64,000 bases of DNA from Candidatus Nitrotoga sp. SPKER (GTDB lineage: Bacteria; Pseudomonadota; Gammaproteobacteria; Burkholderiales; Gallionellaceae). The DNA lies in assembly GCA_003402285.1 (NCBI GenBank), contig QFXG01000028.1, positions 233,422 through 297,421 of the forward strand, in the 5' to 3' direction. Shown here piece after piece: positions 18,193-30,265 of the stretch. Under the pieces are notes generated by a model. The model was not told where the DNA came from. It searched no databases and worked only from the letters and a program-made list of their open reading frames with translations. A program made the translations under genes and the position numbers. Every line of letters begins with the position of its first letter. The first letter of the stretch is position 1.

Positions 18193-18463
18193 GGTGCATT
18201 TATTACTATTACTGATAGTGATCGTTTGCGCGCTGAGTGTTGTGACCTCACAAAACAAGGCGCGCAAATTATTTGCAGAACTACAAAAAGAAAAGGATCG
18301 CGCACAGCAAATGGAAGTGGAATGGGGGCAATTACGGCTTGAACAAAGTACTTGGGCGATGCCAGCGCGGGTAGAGAAAATCGCTGTCGACAAGCTGCAA
18401 ATGCAGCTCCCGAAAAGCCAGCAAATCCAATTTATTCGTGCTGAAGCGCTGAATAAACCTTGA
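18185..18463 (+). CDS. ftsL: Cell division protein FtsL
   Basis: This 92-residue bitopic protein has one transmembrane helix (residues 5-23) and a periplasmic coiled coil rich in heptad leucines and charged residues (about 26-65). It overlaps rsmH by eight bases and ftsI by a few, in the standard position. FtsL joins FtsB and FtsQ to recruit and activate FtsW and FtsI at the septum. Identification depends on position and topology as well as sequence, because FtsL is poorly conserved. Confidence 0.9.
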   Translation: MTRVHLLLLLIVIVCALSVVTSQNKARKLFAELQKEKDRAQQMEVEWGQLRLEQSTWAMPARVEKIAVDKLQMQLPKSQQIQFIRAEALNKP

Positions 18464-18471
18464 ACACAACC

Positions 18472-20205
18472 ATGAATTATCCCAGCAATATGCAGGCCGC
18501 AAAGCTTGCGGCATTACCGCCGTGGCGTTCTCGGCTGTTATTTGTCTTATTGCTATTTGGCATGGGTGCATTGATCGTGCGGGCAGTCTATTTGCAAAGC
18601 ATCAACAATAATTTCTTGCAGCAAAAAGGGAATGCACGTTCCAACCGTGTTGTCGACATTAGTGCGCACCGCGGCATGATTACCGACCGCAATGGAGAGC
18701 CGCTCGCTATCAGTACGCCTGTCGAATCGCTTTGGGTTAGCCCACAAGATGTAGAAGCGACACCACAACAAGTCAATCAATTAGCGCGAATCATGGGCAT
18801 GAATATCACCGAAGTGAAGAATCGTTTATTCGACACTACACGTGATTTCGTCTATCTCCAGCGTCAATTACCACCCGAACAGGCAGAAAAAATCGTAAAG
18901 CTGGGTATGCCCGGTGTGTCGCTACGGCGTGAGTACCGCCGCTATTACCCAAGTGGAGACATCACAGCACACCTACTCGGTTTCACTGACGTAGACGATA
19001 ACGGTCAGGAAGGACTAGAACTGGCACTCCAAAATCAGCTCGGTGGCAAAGTAGGCAGCCAACGCGTAATCAAGGATCGCAAGGGCCATATTGTTGATGA
19101 CGTCGCCAGCATTCGTGCGCCCAAGCCAGGTAGCAATCTAGCACTAAGTATAGACAGCAAAATCCAATATTTGGCTTACCGAGAAATAAAGCTGGCGGTC
19201 GAGCAACATCATGCCAAAGCCGGCTCTATTGTAGTGTTGGATGCTAAAACCGGCGAAGTGTTGGCGCTAGCCAATTGGCCAAGTTACAACCCTAATAATC
19301 GTGCCAAGTCCAATCTTCAGGTATTACGCAATCATGCGGTGACCGACTTATTCGAACCGGGTTCCACGCTCAAACCATTCACCGTGGCGGCAGCGCTGGA
19401 AACGGGTAATGTGACGCCACAAACCATTATCAATACCGAAAATGGGACAATGCTAGTCGGTAAACACAAGATTCATGACACGCATCCCGAAGAATCCCTC
19501 ACCGTGGCGCAAGTAATTCAGAAATCCAGTAACGTAGGCGCGGCTAAAATTGCATTATCGTTACCGCCAGAAAAAATCTGGCAAAGCCTCAATGAAAGTG
19601 GTTTCGGTATGCAAGCCGGCAGTGGTTTTCCCGGTGAAGCAGCAGGTAAATTACACGATTACAAGAAATGGCGACCCATTGAACAAGCCACCCTTTCTTA
19701 TGGTCATGGCATTTCCGTCAGCCTGTTACAACTGGCACGTGCCTATACTATCTTTGCAAATAATGGTGAATTAAGACCCGTGTCATGGCTTAAGCTGGAT
19801 GCACCTGCAAACGGCAAGAAAGTATATTCAAATGCCACCGCGCGCGAAATACTCGCTATGCTGGAACTGGCAGTTCTGCCAGGCGGCACCGCACCGCTGG
19901 CACAAATCAATGGCTACCGAGTAGCGGGTAAAACTGGCACTGCGCACAAGCTGGAGGGGGGGCGCTACATCAATCGTTATATTTCTTCTTTTGTTGGATT
20001 GGCACCCGCATCTAACCCACGTCTGATCGCAGCAGTGATGATCAACGAGCCTAACAACGGTCAGTATTACGGCGGCCTGGTTGCAGCCCCCGTATTTAGT
20101 AATGTGATGGGCGCTACGTTGCGTCTACTCAACGTGCCGAATGATACCCAACTCGGAAATATATTAATGCCGCTACCTGTCGATATTGTAAAGGAGGAAG
20201 TGTGA
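18472..20205 (+). CDS. ftsI: Septal peptidoglycan transpeptidase FtsI (PBP3)
   Basis: The product is a class B penicillin-binding protein of about 577 residues. It has an N-terminal membrane anchor (about residues 18-40), a pedestal domain beginning at ISAHRGMITDRNGEPLA, and a transpeptidase domain with the active serine in EPGSTLKPF, the SxN motif in KSSNVG and the KTG motif in AGKTGTAHK. The ATG at 18472 is chosen; a TTG at 18460 that overlaps the ftsL stop would add four residues. FtsI crosslinks septal peptidoglycan together with FtsW, encoded further down the cluster. Confidence 0.95.
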   Translation: MNYPSNMQAAKLAALPPWRSRLLFVLLLFGMGALIVRAVYLQSINNNFLQQKGNARSNRVVDISAHRGMITDRNGEPLAISTPVESLWVSPQDVEATPQQVNQLARIMGMNITEVKNRLFDTTRDFVYLQRQLPPEQAEKIVKLGMPGVSLRREYRRYYPSGDITAHLLGFTDVDDNGQEGLELALQNQLGGKVGSQRVIKDRKGHIVDDVASIRAPKPGSNLALSIDSKIQYLAYREIKLAVEQHHAKAGSIVVLDAKTGEVLALANWPSYNPNNRAKSNLQVLRNHAVTDLFEPGSTLKPFTVAAALETGNVTPQTIINTENGTMLVGKHKIHDTHPEESLTVAQVIQKSSNVGAAKIALSLPPEKIWQSLNESGFGMQAGSGFPGEAAGKLHDYKKWRPIEQATLSYGHGISVSLLQLARAYTIFANNGELRPVSWLKLDAPANGKKVYSNATAREILAMLELAVLPGGTAPLAQINGYRVAGKTGTAHKLEGGRYINRYISSFVGLAPASNPRLIAAVMINEPNNGQYYGGLVAAPVFSNVMGATLRLLNVPNDTQLGNILMPLPVDIVKEEV

Positions 20206-21731
20206 GCTTCCACCCCGATCTCATTACCTCCCTCGGCGTAAAGATCACACGGTTAGTGACGGATAGCCGCGCAGTTACGTCAGGTGATACATTCATGGCC
20301 TATCCCGGCAGCAAGGCAGATGGACGTCAGTTCATTAAGCAAGCTATCGCAAATGGTGCCAATGCGGTGATCTGGGAAGCATATGGATTTAGCTGGAACG
20401 AAGCATGGCAAATTCCCAATTTGGCAGTCGCCGATCTGCGCCATCATGCCGGAGAGATTGCTGACCATGTTTATGGCGGCCCCTCACAAAAAATGTGGGT
20501 AATTGGTATCACCGGCACCAATGGTAAAACATCATGCTGCCACTGGATTACTCAATCATTGTGCGCGCTAGGCAAAAAAACTGCGCTAATCGGAACCTTG
20601 GGCAACGGCTTTCCCTCTGCTTTGCAACCCACCTTGAACACCACACCCGATGCCATCCGCCTGCATGAATTATTAGCCGATTATCTCGCACAGGACGCAC
20701 AGGCAGTAGCAATGGAAGTGTCCTCTCATGCTTTGGAACAGGGGCGGGTGAATGGGGTGCAATTCGATGTAGCGCTGCTTACCAACCTCAGCCGCGACCA
20801 TCTCGATTATCACGGCGACATGCATAATTATGCGGCGGCCAAACGCCGCTTATTCGATTGGCACCAACTTAAATACGTTGTACTCAATCTGGATGATGCT
20901 TTCGGCACCGAAATTGCCGAACAACTACAGGACAAAGGAGTAGAAGTGGTGGGCTACGGTCTAAACGATGCCGCCCTAGCCCTGGCAGAGCGCCTCGGTT
21001 TACGCATGGTTTACGGTAGTACATTACGTATGGATAGACAGGGATGCAGCCTGAAAATACATTCCAGCTGGGGCGGTGGTGAGCTGCATAACGCACTGAT
21101 CGGACGCTTTAATGTTACCAATCTGTTGGGCGTAATGGCGGTGTTGCTGGTGAGCGGCGTAACGTTAAGCAATGCGCTGCTCGCATTATCAAATATCAGC
21201 GCGGTGCCCGGACGCATGGAGACTTTTGGTGAGAGCGGTCGCCCCACTGTGGTAGTGGATTATGCACATACCCCGGATGCACTGGAAAAAGTGCTACAGG
21301 CCGTACGTGAAGTCGTCGGGCATGAAATAGTCAAGACTGATAAGGGCAAAGTGATTTGTGTGTTCGGCTGTGGTGGCGATCGCGACCGCGGCAAACGCCC
21401 AATTATGGGAGCTATCGCTGCCAAATTGGCAGATGTCTCTATTATTACCAGCGACAACCCGCGCAGTGAAGCGCCGCTCGACATTATCGCAGCTATTGTA
21501 TCCGGCATTACCTCTGAAAGAAGGGAGCCGAACGGCACCTACCAAATCATCGAAGATCGCGCCTCAGCCATCGCACAAGCAGTGCTCGGCGCACATGCAA
21601 GGGATATCGTACTGATCGCCGGTAAAGGGCACGAGTCATATCAAGAAATCAAGGGAGTGAAATATCCGTTCAGCGACGCTGAGGTCGCCCAGCGCGCATT
21701 GTTGGCTTGGCGCGATGAGGTGCGAGCATGA
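20202..21731 (+). CDS. murE: UDP-MurNAc-tripeptide synthetase MurE
   Basis: This 509-residue Mur ligase adds the third residue to UDP-MurNAc-L-Ala-D-Glu. It has the ATP-binding loop GITGTNGKTSCCHW and the carbamylated-lysine region, and the motif TSDNPRSEAP that in MurE marks specificity for meso-diaminopimelate. The start is a GTG overlapping the ftsI stop (GTGA) with AAGGAGG nine bases upstream. Standard dcw position. Confidence 0.96.
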   Translation: MSFHPDLITSLGVKITRLVTDSRAVTSGDTFMAYPGSKADGRQFIKQAIANGANAVIWEAYGFSWNEAWQIPNLAVADLRHHAGEIADHVYGGPSQKMWVIGITGTNGKTSCCHWITQSLCALGKKTALIGTLGNGFPSALQPTLNTTPDAIRLHELLADYLAQDAQAVAMEVSSHALEQGRVNGVQFDVALLTNLSRDHLDYHGDMHNYAAAKRRLFDWHQLKYVVLNLDDAFGTEIAEQLQDKGVEVVGYGLNDAALALAERLGLRMVYGSTLRMDRQGCSLKIHSSWGGGELHNALIGRFNVTNLLGVMAVLLVSGVTLSNALLALSNISAVPGRMETFGESGRPTVVVDYAHTPDALEKVLQAVREVVGHEIVKTDKGKVICVFGCGGDRDRGKRPIMGAIAAKLADVSIITSDNPRSEAPLDIIAAIVSGITSERREPNGTYQIIEDRASAIAQAVLGAHARDIVLIAGKGHESYQEIKGVKYPFSDAEVAQRALLAWRDEVRA

Positions 21732-23161
21732 TGCTGCTATCGCAGGCCGCAAAAGTATTGGGCTGCGAGCTTATCGGCCACGATGTATTGTTTACTTCGG
21801 TGTCTAGCGATAGTCGAACAATCAATGCAGGCGATCTGTTTGTAGCGTTGCAGGGAGAAAATTACGACGGCACTGCATTTATTGCCAGTGCAACGCAAAG
21901 TGGCGCAGTCGCTGCATTGGTAAAAACGACAAGCTATCGAGGCGCTGAGTCACCTTGTCCATTGCTACTGGTCGAAGACACGCGTCTAGCATTAGGTCGT
22001 CTGGCAGCTCACTGGCGGATGCAGTTCAAGATCCCCGTAATAGCAGTGACCGGCAGCAACGGCAAGACCACGGTGAAAGAAATGCTGGCAAGCATATTGC
22101 GCACGGCAACGGGCGATGATAAGGCAGTGCTAGCAACGCTTGGAAATCTCAATAATGACATTGGTGTGCCACTTACTTTGCTTAAGCTGCAGGCTGTTCA
22201 TCACTATGCGGTGATCGAGATGGGTATGAACCATCAGGGAGAAATTGAATATCTGACCCAGTTAGCAAGGCCAGATGTTGCCATTGTCAACAACGCGGGC
22301 AGCGCACACTTGGCCGGACTGGGTTCGGTGAACGCAGTGGCACGCGCTAAAGGAGAAATTTTCACAGGGTTGCCGCCTCAAGGCATTGCGGTCATTAATA
22401 CCGATGATGCTTATGCGCCACTATGGCGCGAGCTAGCAGACGGTCATACGATGATTGAATTCGGTCTGGAAAAAAATGGGGCGGTGCATGCACAATGGCA
22501 AGTAAGGGATTATGGCGCACATATCGAAGTGAATACGCCGCAGGGTAGCTTCAGTGCTCAGTTGCAAGTACCGGGAGGGCATAACGTACGCAACGCGCTG
22601 GCCGCTACTGCGGCAGCGCTGGCCTTGCATGTGCCCTTGCCAACAATTGCAGCAGGGCTGGAACGATTTTCTGGCGTGGCCGCTCGTTTGCAGCGTAAAA
22701 CTGCCCTGCATGGTGCGATGCTGATAGATGACAGCTATAACGCCAATCCTGCCTCACTACACGCCGCGCTTGAAGTATTGGCGCAGAGCACCGGTAAAAA
22801 GATTTTGGTCCTGGGCGACATGGGAGAGTTAGGAGAAGACGCCGTACGCCTACATAGCAAAATTGGCGCAGAGGCCCGCCGTTTTCGGGTGAACCAGTTA
22901 TTGGCGCTGGGCACATTGACGCCTCATGCAGTACATGAATTTGGCACAGGCGCTCGTCACTTTGAACGCATTGAAGATTTATTCGCCGTGCTGGATAAAA
23001 ATTTAGATAGCGAGAGCACGGTACTCGTGAAGGGCTCGCGCTTCATGCGCATGGAGCGAGTAGTGCAGCACTGCACTGGAACAAACACGGTAAAAACGGA
23101 AAGAAACAAGGAAGAATCCCTGCAAAAGCTTCACCCCCCTTCCTTAACCCTTACCTCTTAA
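21728..23161 (+). CDS. murF: UDP-MurNAc-tripeptide:D-Ala-D-Ala ligase MurF
   Basis: This 477-residue Mur ligase completes the cytoplasmic pentapeptide precursor. It has the N-terminal [16 protein letters not shown] motif, the ATP loop [14 protein letters not shown] and the [11 protein letters not shown] motif of MurF. The ATG overlaps the murE stop (ATGA). The last 25 or so residues, rich in Lys, Glu, Pro and Thr, extend beyond the usual fold and look like a non-conserved tail. Confidence 0.96.
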   Translation: MMLLSQAAKVLGCELIGHDVLFTSVSSDSRTINAGDLFVALQGENYDGTAFIASATQSGAVAALVKTTSYRGAESPCPLLLVEDTRLALGRLAAHWRMQFKIPVIAVTGSNGKTTVKEMLASILRTATGDDKAVLATLGNLNNDIGVPLTLLKLQAVHHYAVIEMGMNHQGEIEYLTQLARPDVAIVNNAGSAHLAGLGSVNAVARAKGEIFTGLPPQGIAVINTDDAYAPLWRELADGHTMIEFGLEKNGAVHAQWQVRDYGAHIEVNTPQGSFSAQLQVPGGHNVRNALAATAAALALHVPLPTIAAGLERFSGVAARLQRKTALHGAMLIDDSYNANPASLHAALEVLAQSTGKKILVLGDMGELGEDAVRLHSKIGAEARRFRVNQLLALGTLTPHAVHEFGTGARHFERIEDLFAVLDKNLDSESTVLVKGSRFMRMERVVQHCTGTNTVKTERNKEESLQKLHPPSLTLTS

Positions 23162-23184
23162 CTGCCCGGACGAAAGAAACAAAA

Positions 23185-24270
23185 ATGTTACTTAAATTCG
23201 CGCAATGGTTATCACAATATGTCAGTGTATTCAGCGTATTCAATTACATCACACTACGCGCCGTGCTGGCTGCAATAACTGCGTTGTCTATTTCTTTTCT
23301 GGTTGGACCGATGATGATACGCAAGCTAACTGCCTATAAGATAGGCCAAGCGGTGCGAGATGACGGTCCCCAGACACATCTGATAAAAGCGGGCACGCCA
23401 ACCATGGGGGGCGCATTAATTCTCACCTCGATCGCCATCACCACATTATTGTGGGCCGATCTGAACAACAGATATGTATGGGTGGTATTACTCACCACCT
23501 TAGGTTTCGGCGCGATCGGCTGGGTCGATGACTATCGCAAAGTCGTTCATCGCAACCCTAAGGGATTATCTGCCAAAGCCAAGATGTTGTGGCAATCCAT
23601 CATTGCAGTAATCGTGGCGGCGTACTTGTGGCAACACGCCAGCCTGCCTGCGCATACTGAACTGATCGTGCCCTTCTTCAAGCATCTGGTATTTCCGCTG
23701 GCGGCATTCACATTCATTCTGCTGGCCAGTCTGGTTATCGTTGGCACCAGTAACGCAGTCAATTTGACCGATGGTCTGGACGGCTTGGCGATCATGCCTA
23801 CGGTGATGATAAGCAGTGCGCTGGCGATCTTCGCTTATGTGGCGGGCCATGCAGTATTCGCCAAATATCTTGGTATGCCGCATGTCCCGGGTGCGAGCGA
23901 GTTGGCGGTGTTCTGTGGCGCAATTGCGGGCGCGGGGTTAGCTTTCTTGTGGTTTAACGCTTATCCGGCTGAGGTGTTCATGGGCGATGTCGGTGCGCTG
24001 GCACTGGGCGCTGCACTCGGCACAGTAGCGGTGATCGTGCGCCAGGAAATTGTCCTGCTTATCATGGGCGGAGTATTCGTACTGGAAACATTGTCGGTGG
24101 TCATCCAGGTGGCTTCTTTCAAGCTTACTGGCAAGCGTATCTTTCGCATGGCACCGCTCCATCATCATTATGAATTAAAGGGCTGGAAAGAGAATCAAGT
24201 GGTTGTTCGGTTTTGGATTATTTCAATGATGTTGGTATTAATCGGATTGACTACACTGAAATTACGATGA
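23185..24270 (+). CDS. mraY: Phospho-MurNAc-pentapeptide translocase MraY
   Basis: This 361-residue protein with about ten transmembrane helices makes lipid I from UDP-MurNAc-pentapeptide and undecaprenyl phosphate. Key motifs are the aspartate pair in [31 protein letters not shown] and the [11 protein letters not shown] motif near the C-terminus. Length is typical. It follows murF by 23 bases. Confidence 0.97.
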   Translation: MLLKFAQWLSQYVSVFSVFNYITLRAVLAAITALSISFLVGPMMIRKLTAYKIGQAVRDDGPQTHLIKAGTPTMGGALILTSIAITTLLWADLNNRYVWVVLLTTLGFGAIGWVDDYRKVVHRNPKGLSAKAKMLWQSIIAVIVAAYLWQHASLPAHTELIVPFFKHLVFPLAAFTFILLASLVIVGTSNAVNLTDGLDGLAIMPTVMISSALAIFAYVAGHAVFAKYLGMPHVPGASELAVFCGAIAGAGLAFLWFNAYPAEVFMGDVGALALGAALGTVAVIVRQEIVLLIMGGVFVLETLSVVIQVASFKLTGKRIFRMAPLHHHYELKGWKENQVVVRFWIISMMLVLIGLTTLKLR

Positions 24271-25667
24271 TGCCATTAACAAATAAATTAGTACTGGTGC
24301 TGGGTCTCGGCGAGACCGGATTATCGCTTGTGCGCTGGCTTAGTGCGCAAGGTGCGCGGGTGCGCGCTGCCGACAGTCGTGATCTCCCCCCATATCTGGA
24401 TACATTACGAACACAATTGCCTGAGACAGAGCTGCACTGCGGTGTATTTCGCAGCGAATTGCTCAACGGTATCGATTTGATCGCCATTAGTCCAGGTATG
24501 CCATTGAGCAATCCATTGGTAGTACAGGCAGTGACACGTGGTATTCCCGTCATGGGCGATATTGAATTATTTGCTCAATCATTGCCACAAGATCGATGCC
24601 CGAAAATTATTGCCATCACCGGTGCCAATGGTAAATCCACGGTAACCAGCATGGTCGGTGCAATGTGCCGTGCCGCAGGTTTGGATACGGAAGTGGCTGG
24701 CAATATTTCGCCCGCAGTGCTGGATGTGCTATTACAACGCCAAGGACTGCAACCGGATGTTTGGGTGCTTGAACTTTCCAGCTTTCAATTAGAAACCACA
24801 TCCTCGCTCAGTGCGGATGCTGCAACAGTACTCAACATCAGCGAAGACCATCTCGATCGTTATTCCGACATAAACGAATATATAGCCGCCAAGGCGCGCA
24901 TCTTCCGTAACAATGGCCAGAAAAGCGTGCAAGTGCTCAATCGCGATGACGAAAATAGTACTGGCATGGCGTTATCAGGGCGTATACAAAATTCATTTGG
25001 TTTGAATACACCACCTCCCACCGATAATGACTGGGGTATAGACAGCAGCAACGAGGGTGTATGGTTAATGCATGGTCAACGACGTGTGATGAATGCCAAC
25101 GAGTTGCAAGTGGCGGGGCTACATAATGTAGCGAATGCACTGGCTGCTCTGGCCTTGTGCCATGGCATCGGTTTGCCGCTGACACCGTTACTGAATGCAT
25201 TACGAGCGTTCGAAGGTTTGCCTCATCGCGTGCAGCCCATCGCAGAAATCAACGACATCGTTTATTACGACGACTCCAAAGGAACGAATGTCGGCGCTAC
25301 CATAGCGGCGCTACAGGGTTTAAGTCGGCCTACCGTATTAATTGCCGGTGGAGAGGGCAAAGGACAGGATTTTGCACCGCTCTCCGCGGTAGTGATGCAG
25401 TATGCGCGTGCAGTAGTGCTTATCGGACGCGATGCTGACAAAATTGCAGTGACGCTACAAAGTTGCGGTGTGCCTGTGGTTCATGCACAGACCATGATCG
25501 ATGCAGTACTTCAGAGTGCCGCTCTGGCACAACCAGGCGACGCAGTCCTGCTATCGCCAGCCTGCGCCAGCTTTGACATGTTCCGTAATTACAGCCATCG
25601 TGCAGAAGTATTTGTCGCCGCAGTGCATGCTTTGCGGGGGGATGCGTCATGCTTGCCGCAAGCCTGA
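24267..25667 (+). CDS. murD: UDP-MurNAc-L-alanine:D-glutamate ligase MurD
   Basis: The product has 466 residues from the ATG at 24267, which overlaps the mraY stop (ATGA). The longer frame from 24213 lies inside mraY. An N-terminal Rossmann-like segment ([17 protein letters not shown]) is followed by the ATP loop [15 protein letters not shown] and the C-terminal [12 protein letters not shown] motif. It adds D-glutamate to UDP-MurNAc-L-Ala. Standard dcw position before ftsW. Confidence 0.96.
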   Translation: MMPLTNKLVLVLGLGETGLSLVRWLSAQGARVRAADSRDLPPYLDTLRTQLPETELHCGVFRSELLNGIDLIAISPGMPLSNPLVVQAVTRGIPVMGDIELFAQSLPQDRCPKIIAITGANGKSTVTSMVGAMCRAAGLDTEVAGNISPAVLDVLLQRQGLQPDVWVLELSSFQLETTSSLSADAATVLNISEDHLDRYSDINEYIAAKARIFRNNGQKSVQVLNRDDENSTGMALSGRIQNSFGLNTPPPTDNDWGIDSSNEGVWLMHGQRRVMNANELQVAGLHNVANALAALALCHGIGLPLTPLLNALRAFEGLPHRVQPIAEINDIVYYDDSKGTNVGATIAALQGLSRPTVLIAGGEGKGQDFAPLSAVVMQYARAVVLIGRDADKIAVTLQSCGVPVVHAQTMIDAVLQSAALAQPGDAVLLSPACASFDMFRNYSHRAEVFVAAVHALRGDASCLPQA

Positions 25668-26812
25668 CCAGCCGCCACCCTGCATTAGTGGAATACGACG
25701 AGATATTGTCGTGGATAACCATCGCATTGCTGGCGTTCGGGCTAGTAATGGTGTATTCGGCTTCTATTGCCACTGCCGAAGCGAGTAAGTTCACTGACTT
25801 TCAGCCTACCTATTATTTGATACGGCATGGCCTGTATATTCTCGTAGGTATCGTGCTCGGATTAATGGCGTTCCAAGTGTCGCTAGACAATTGGCAGAAG
25901 CTGGCGCCCTACCTGTTTTTGCTTGGCGTAGCACTACTCATTCTAGTACTTCTTCCCGGCATCGGACGCGCAGTGAACGGCAGCCGCCGCTGGCTTTCAC
26001 TGTTCGTCATTAATCTCCAACCCTCTGAGCTCATAAAATTATTTGCCGTACTGTATGCCGCCGATTACACCGTGCGCAAAGGCTTAGTCAAAAATCACTG
26101 GGGTCAAGCATTTCTGCCAATGTTCGCGGTGATGGCACTGGTCGGAGGCCTGTTATTACTCGAGCCGGATATGGGTTCTTTCGTGGTGATTTGTATTGTC
26201 GCGATCTCTATTCTGTTTCTTGGCGGTTTTAATATCAAAGTGTTCGCCGGATTGGTGGTTGCCCTGCCTATCGCATTTGCAGCTCTGATTTTTTCATCAC
26301 CCTATCGCATGCAGCGCGTGGTCGGTTTTATGGATCCATGGTCTGACCCTTACGGCAAAGGTTACCAGTTAAGCCATGCGCTGATCGCGTTTGGTCGCGG
26401 CGAATGGTTCGGAGTGGGATTGGGCGGCAGTTTACAAAAATTATTTTACTTACCAGAAGCCCATACCGATTTTTTACTCGCAGTCATTGCTGAAGAACTG
26501 GGCTTCGTTGGTGTATGCATAGTGATCCTGTTATTTGCTGGGCTGATTATTCGCGCTTTTGCCATTGGCCGCCAAGCCGCCAATCTTGATCGTCAGTTTG
26601 CCGCCTTGGTGGCACAGGGTATTGCCGTGTGGCTGGGCGTGCAAGCAATGATCAATATTGGCGTAAACACGGGCGTATTGCCCACCAAGGGATTAACTCT
26701 ACCCTTTCTTAGTTTTGGAGGTAGCAGCGTAGTAGTGAGTTGCATTGCGGCAGCGCTGCTACTGCGCATCGATTGGGAAAACAGACGAATATTGAGAGGT
26801 CTGCCAATATGA
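25649..26812 (+). CDS. ftsW: Septal peptidoglycan polymerase FtsW (SEDS family)
   Basis: This 387-residue SEDS-family membrane protein has about ten helices. Typical segments are [10 protein letters not shown], the GSRRWLSL loop, [10 protein letters not shown], the catalytic-loop region around the [18 protein letters not shown] segment, and [11 protein letters not shown] near the C-terminus. FtsW polymerises septal glycan strands with FtsI as partner. The gene overlaps murD by 19 bases. Confidence 0.95.
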   Translation: MLAASLTSRHPALVEYDEILSWITIALLAFGLVMVYSASIATAEASKFTDFQPTYYLIRHGLYILVGIVLGLMAFQVSLDNWQKLAPYLFLLGVALLILVLLPGIGRAVNGSRRWLSLFVINLQPSELIKLFAVLYAADYTVRKGLVKNHWGQAFLPMFAVMALVGGLLLLEPDMGSFVVICIVAISILFLGGFNIKVFAGLVVALPIAFAALIFSSPYRMQRVVGFMDPWSDPYGKGYQLSHALIAFGRGEWFGVGLGGSLQKLFYLPEAHTDFLLAVIAEELGFVGVCIVILLFAGLIIRAFAIGRQAANLDRQFAALVAQGIAVWLGVQAMINIGVNTGVLPTKGLTLPFLSFGGSSVVVSCIAAALLLRIDWENRRILRGLPI

Positions 26813-27870
26813 CTCGTAAAATCTTGATCATGGCGGGCGGAACGGGTGGTCATATCTTCCCAGCTTTGGCTGTGGCTGATTACCTACGCTCAAAAGACTG
26901 GTGCATTATTTGGCTGGGCGCGCCCGGAAGCATGGAGGCACAGTTGATACCCCAACATGGCTATGAAATGGCTAGTGTGCGTTTCTCCGGCCTGCGCGGA
27001 AAGGGGCTGTTACGCAAATTGATGCTCCCACTAAATCTGCTGCTGGCATTGGGGCAGAGCAGTGCGGCATTGTTTCGTCATCGTCCCGACGTGGTGCTGG
27101 GCATGGGAGGTTACATCACCTTTCCTGGCGGTATCATGGCTGCATTGATGCGCCGTCCGTTGTTAATTCACGAACAAAACTCTATTGCCGGGCTGAGCAA
27201 CAAAGTTCTGGCGCGATTAGCCGCAAGAGTGTTAAGCGGTTTTCCGCACGTACTGCCAGCGGCTGAATGGTGTGGCAATCCAGTACGCGACAGTATCACC
27301 CAACTACCCGAGCCACACCTACGCTACGCCGCACGCAGCGGAGTACTTAATCTATTAGTGCTGGGCGGTAGTTTGGGTGCAAAAGCAGTCAATGAATGTG
27401 TGCCACAGGCATTGGCATTATTGCCACAGGCTACACGCCACAATGTGTTACACCAAACTGGCAAGCAGCATTTGGAAACGGTGCGTACCGCCTATCAGCT
27501 GGCGGCAGTAAACGCCGAGTCTCAAGCATTTTTAGATGATATGGCGCAGCACTATGCCTGGGCGGACGTTGTAATTTGTCGTGCTGGAGCATTGACTATC
27601 GCCGAACTGGCCGCAGCTGGCGTGGCCAGCATACTGGTGCCATTCCCCTTCGCGGTGGATGACCATCAGACCAGCAATGCACGCTTTCTCAGTGAACAAG
27701 GCGCGGCCACCCTACTACCACAGACCGAATTGAAACCACAACCCTTGGCAAATTTATTACAGAAAATAACCCGTGAACATGCGCTGAACATGGCGCAAAG
27801 TGCACGCAAACTGGCCAAACCGGAAGCAACACAATGTGTTGCACAGGTATGTATGGAGTTGGCGAGATGA
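26809..27870 (+). CDS. murG: UDP-GlcNAc:lipid I N-acetylglucosaminyltransferase MurG
   Basis: The product has 353 residues from the ATG at 26809, which overlaps the ftsW stop (ATGA). The longer frame from 26740 is inside fts[15 protein letters not shown] near the N-terminus, [23 protein letters not shown] and the C-terminal [17 protein letters not shown] motif identify MurG. It is a GT-B peripheral membrane enzyme that converts lipid I to lipid II. Confidence 0.96.
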   Translation: MTRKILIMAGGTGGHIFPALAVADYLRSKDWCIIWLGAPGSMEAQLIPQHGYEMASVRFSGLRGKGLLRKLMLPLNLLLALGQSSAALFRHRPDVVLGMGGYITFPGGIMAALMRRPLLIHEQNSIAGLSNKVLARLAARVLSGFPHVLPAAEWCGNPVRDSITQLPEPHLRYAARSGVLNLLVLGGSLGAKAVNECVPQALALLPQATRHNVLHQTGKQHLETVRTAYQLAAVNAESQAFLDDMAQHYAWADVVICRAGALTIAELAAAGVASILVPFPFAVDDHQTSNARFLSEQGAATLLPQTELKPQPLANLLQKITREHALNMAQSARKLAKPEATQCVAQVCMELAR

Positions 27871-29285
27871 AGCATAAAGTTAAACACATCCACTTCGTTG
27901 GCATCGGCGGCTCCGGCATGAGCGGAATCGCAGAAGTCTTACTCAATTTGGGTTATCAGGTGAGTGGCTCTGATCTGGCTGACAATGCAATCACACAGCG
28001 TCTGAAACAACTCGGCGCGACGTTGTATCTAGGACATGCCAGTAATCATTCGGCAAATGCCAATGCAGTGGTGGTGTCTTCCGCAGTAACCCCAGACAAC
28101 CCAGAGATCGTGGCCGCACGTGCGCACAATATTCCAGTGGTGCCGCGCGCAATGATGCTGGCAGAATTGATGCGCTTACGCCAAGGAATCGCCGTGGCCG
28201 GCACACATGGTAAGACCACCACTACCAGCCTGACCGCGAGCGTGTTAGCTAAAGGGGGTTTTGACCCAACCTTTGTCATCGGCGGAAAGCTTAACAGTAG
28301 CGGCACCAACGCCAAGCTGGGAACGGGCGAGTTTATCGTAGTAGAAGCCGATGAATCGGATGCTTCATTTTTGTACCTGCAACCCATCCTGGCTGTGATT
28401 ACCAACATAGATGCTGATCACATGGAAACCTACGAGCATGATTTCTCAAAACTGAAGCAGGCATTCGTGGATTTCGTCGAACATTTGCCATTCTATGGCA
28501 TGGTCATGGTGTGCGTGGATGATGCCAACATACGCGACATCCTGCCCAGTATTAGCAAGCCCGTTACCACTTACGGTTTTGCCGAAAGCGCGCAGATCCG
28601 TGCAGTGAATGTACGCCACCAAGATGGCAAGATGCGATTTACCGCGCTTTGCCGACAAAACGGGCAGCCACGTGATCTGGATATCATACTCAATCTGCCC
28701 GGGCAGCATAACGTACAAAATGCGCTGGCAGCAATCGCCGTGGGGCTGGAAGTCGGCGTAGCAGATGATGCCATCGTTAGCGCACTAGGTGAATTCGAGG
28801 GCGTTGGTCGGCGTTTTCAACGCTACGGCGAAATTCCACTAGCCAACAGTGGCACCTTTACCCTGATCGATGATTATGGCCATCATCCCATCGAAATACT
28901 GGCGACAATTAATGCTGTGCGCGGGGCATTTCCAGGACGGCGTTTATTAGTGGCATTTCAGCCCCATCGCTACACGCGTACGCGTGATTTATTTGAAGAT
29001 TTCGTCAAGGTATTAAACGGAGTAGATGTGCTGCTGCTAGCCGAAGTATATGCCGCAGGTGAGACACCCATCGTAGCAGCAGACGGGCGAGCCCTAACAC
29101 ACGCGTTACGTGTGGCCGGGCAAAACAAAGTGCTGTTCGTGGAACAAATTCAAGATATGCCGCGGGCTATTCTGGATAGGGCACAAGCCGGTGATGTGGT
29201 CGTAACCATGGGAGCAGGTTCGATCGGTGGTGTAGCGAGCATGCTAAAAAATATAGCCACAAATATTGGCCTATCTCCTAAATGA
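27867..29285 (+). CDS. murC: UDP-MurNAc:L-alanine ligase MurC
   Basis: The product has 472 residues from the ATG at 27867, overlapping the murG stop. Motifs are [20 protein letters not shown], the ATP loop [21 protein letters not shown] and [10 protein letters not shown]. MurC adds the first amino acid of the stem peptide in the cytoplasm. The longer upstream frame (from 27834) lies within murG and lacks a better start. Confidence 0.96.
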   Translation: MKHKVKHIHFVGIGGSGMSGIAEVLLNLGYQVSGSDLADNAITQRLKQLGATLYLGHASNHSANANAVVVSSAVTPDNPEIVAARAHNIPVVPRAMMLAELMRLRQGIAVAGTHGKTTTTSLTASVLAKGGFDPTFVIGGKLNSSGTNAKLGTGEFIVVEADESDASFLYLQPILAVITNIDADHMETYEHDFSKLKQAFVDFVEHLPFYGMVMVCVDDANIRDILPSISKPVTTYGFAESAQIRAVNVRHQDGKMRFTALCRQNGQPRDLDIILNLPGQHNVQNALAAIAVGLEVGVADDAIVSALGEFEGVGRRFQRYGEIPLANSGTFTLIDDYGHHPIEILATINAVRGAFPGRRLLVAFQPHRYTRTRDLFEDFVKVLNGVDVLLLAEVYAAGETPIVAADGRALTHALRVAGQNKVLFVEQIQDMPRAILDRAQAGDVVVTMGAGSIGGVASMLKNIATNIGLSPK

Positions 29286-30265
29286 ACATGATCGAACCAA
29301 CCCAATTTGTTACAGAAGCGTTGCGCGGAACGTTACGCAGTAACGTCGCTATGAGCCGCCACACTAGTTGGCGTGCTGGTGGCTATGCTGAACGAGTCTA
29401 CCAACCCGCTGATCTGGCCGACTTGATCGTTTTTCTGCGTACCTTACCAGCAGATGAACCGGTAGTCGCGGTGGGATTAGGTAGCAACTTATTGGTACGT
29501 GATGGCGGTCTACGCGGCACGGTGCTGCTATTACATGCGGCGCTCACAGAAATGCGTATCGAAGCAGATGGATCGATCTATGTGCAGGCTGGTGTATCTG
29601 GTGCCAAGCTAGCCCGCTTCGCTGCGAAGCATAACCTAAAAGGTGCGGAATTTTTCGCCGGAATACCCGGCACACTAGGTGGAATGTTGGCAATGAACGC
29701 TGGCTGCTACGGTAGTGAAATCTGGAATGTGGTAGCAAATGTACAGACGCTAATGCGTAGCGGGAAACTATTGGAACGTAAACCAGATGATTATGAAATT
29801 GGCTATCGGCATGTTGTGTTGCGAAATAAGGATAAATATCTTGAACAAGACGACGCTTGCATCGCTAATTTCTCGCCTTTTCTCCAAAAGGAATTTTTCG
29901 TCGGTGCGAGACTGCGCTTGCCAGCCGGTGACGGCGACATCGCTCGCCGCGAAATTAAGTCGCTGCTATCCAAGCGCATTGCCTCTCAGCCCTTAAGTTT
30001 ACCCAATGCCGGATCAGTGTTCCGCAATCCACCAAGTGATTATGCGGCACGTCTGATTGAGCAATGCGGGTTAAAAGGCTTGCAGATCGGCGGCGCACGC
30101 GTATCAGAAAAACATGGCAACTTTATCGTAAACGTGGGCGGAGCCACAGCGACAGACATTGAAAATCTGATTAACGAAGTACAAATAAATGTGCAGCATA
30201 AAACCGGAATTCATCTGCATCCGGAAGTGCGAATCATAGGCGAGTACAGAAGCATTCATGAATAA
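29282..30265 (+). CDS. murB: UDP-N-acetylenolpyruvoylglucosamine reductase MurB
   Basis: This 327-residue FAD enzyme reduces UDP-GlcNAc-enolpyruvate to UDP-MurNAc with NADPH. FAD-binding motifs [16 protein letters not shown] and [11 protein letters not shown] are present, and AGSVFRNP supplies the catalytic serine. The YGSE segment and a C-terminal HPEVRIIG with the conserved glutamate place it in type I. The ATG overlaps murC (ATGA) and the end overlaps ddl by eight bases. Confidence 0.95.
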   Translation: MNMIEPTQFVTEALRGTLRSNVAMSRHTSWRAGGYAERVYQPADLADLIVFLRTLPADEPVVAVGLGSNLLVRDGGLRGTVLLLHAALTEMRIEADGSIYVQAGVSGAKLARFAAKHNLKGAEFFAGIPGTLGGMLAMNAGCYGSEIWNVVANVQTLMRSGKLLERKPDDYEIGYRHVVLRNKDKYLEQDDACIANFSPFLQKEFFVGARLRLPAGDGDIARREIKSLLSKRIASQPLSLPNAGSVFRNPPSDYAARLIEQCGLKGLQIGGARVSEKHGNFIVNVGGATATDIENLINEVQINVQHKTGIHLHPEVRIIGEYRSIHE